Below, in pieces: positions 63,201 to 64,000 of a stretch of 64,000 nt of DNA. Source of the DNA: Parasponia andersonii (taxonomy: Eukaryota > Streptophyta > Magnoliopsida > Rosales > Cannabaceae); assembly GCA_002914805.1 (NCBI GenBank), contig JXTB01000133.1, positions 348,561-412,560 of the forward strand. The letters run 5' to 3'. The first letter of the stretch is position 1; every line of letters starts with the position of its first letter. The position numbers were made by a program, and so were the translations under genes. Below the pieces are notes generated by a model. It saw only the letters and a program-made list of their open reading frames with translations. It did no database searches and was not told the origin of the DNA.

Positions 63201-64000
63201 CCATATGTGAACTCAAAGTGATGTAGATTACCTTGTTGTGCCATGACACTAAGTGTTTATTGTCTTGGGTGCATACTTTTGTTGGTTGATTAGTTTTTTT
63301 AGTAGCTCCAGCTCCTCTTTATTGAATGGTAAGTTCTCAGGTCCATTTTCGTCTCCTGTGGGGAACAAGGCCACGACTTTCAAGTGCATATTGTTTGCCT
63401 TGATTTCTACTCGGTTTCCAATCAGCGGGCTTTCCGTGTAATTTCTAGTATGTTTCCTTTGTATATCCAAGTCTTCTATAGTGTTCACGCCATGATCTTC
63501 CACCTTTGGGTTATTATTGATTCTCTCTAGGAAAGTTAAGTTACGGGCAACTAATGTTGATGATTCAATTTGATTTACATTTGGACTAGATCCAAGCATA
63601 AGCCTCCTTTGACTTTCTTCATGTCGTACTTGTGAGAAAACTTCTTGAATATTTGGAAGAGGTTTAGTTGCAAGGATCTTACTTCTAACCTCATCAACAT
63701 TCTTGTGTAGACCAAGAAGAAATTTGTAGATTCATTTCTTCTCCACAATCTTTTTTTATGTTGTTGCATCAGTAGGATAACTCTATTCACGCTTCTTAAA
63801 GGTATCAAGTTGCGGCCAGTATCTTGTGAGGAGCGTGTAATATTGTATTACAAGTCTATCTTTCCGACGAAGATCATGGAGAATGCATTTTACACTAAAG
63901 GATTCAGCCGTGTTCTCTAGATTAGAATATGTTTATTTAGCTATCAGCCATATTTCTTGAGCAGTATCATACAACATAAAATCTTCTCCTATGTCGTTGA
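60216..64000 (-). mobile_element. Ty1/copia polyprotein (gag to RNase H), decayed, runs off the right edge
   Basis: Reading the minus strand from the right edge: gag (about 64000-63250; NKEELELLKKLINQQ near its end), protease (WIVDSGASDYMIDNSALFHT at about 63190-63130), GAG-pre-integrase (LWHFKLGHPN at about 62770-62740), integrase (HNDIWGLSK, FLTFIDDHTRLTWVYLMKEK, about 62590-62060), reverse transcriptase (YDVKNAFLSGDLEDEVYIE near 61100; the YVDD box at about 60818-60830) and RNase H, up to AEAEF at the gypsy insertion. Many stops and shifts, so it is dead. The order PR-INT-RT-RH is diagnostic of Ty1/copia. The 5' LTR is outside the window. Confidence 0.88.

Overview
This is a plant nuclear window, almost certainly from a eudicot. 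It has intron-rich genes with AT-rich introns, chloroplast-pathway genes, plant-type LINE, Ty1/copia and Ty3/gypsy chromovirus elements, and long AT-rich intergenic stretches. I cannot name the species; a rosid or Rosales relative is a guess. Single N characters at 15477 and 41345 show a draft assembly.

Genes from left to right: (1) the 3' exons of a ubinuclein (HIRA complex subunit), + strand, 183-2043; (2) a complete 17-exon BRCT gene of the MEI1/TOPBP1 type, + strand, 16981-24379, with two introns that look U12-dependent; (3) a complete chloroplast NAD kinase 2 gene, + strand, 26603-31837; (4) an ACC oxidase gene, - strand, 32990-34538; (5) an amino acid/GABA permease of the BAT1 type, + strand, 52153-54559; (6) the last two exons of chloroplast SECA2, - strand, 54751-55064. 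Two further gene remnants are an isolated MIF/tautomerase-like exon (15306-15476) and a PPR repeat relic (about 45136-45290, - strand). From memory, five of these families occupy two paralogous Arabidopsis chromosome 1 segments (UBN2-MEI1-ACO5 and UBN1-NADK2-SECA2). The window would then keep an ancestral gene order that Arabidopsis split between its duplicated segments.

The spaces between genes are mostly transposons. From 2.8 to 14.5 kb there is a LINE 3' fragment on the - strand, then a + strand LINE cut by a 2.24 kb solo-LTR-like block whose two sides carry the same 343 bp of LINE sequence. From 25.4 to 26.4 kb lies a foldback MULE-like MITE with a perfect 10-bp target duplication. From 34.8 to 49 kb there is AT-rich DNA with a roughly 1 kb tandem duplication, a 1.2 kb array of degenerate GTTACTAGTTA-like motifs and probable MITEs. 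From 49.1 to 51.3 kb there is a solo LTR with a TAATC duplication. From 55.2 kb to the right edge a decayed copia element lies in a SECA2 intron (or cuts the gene off) and itself contains a chromovirus with both LTRs that has lost its protease/reverse transcriptase region.

The genes are not an operon and do not share one pathway. Their association is positional: chromatin assembly, meiosis/DNA repair, chloroplast NADP supply, ethylene synthesis, amino acid transport and thylakoid/envelope protein translocation.
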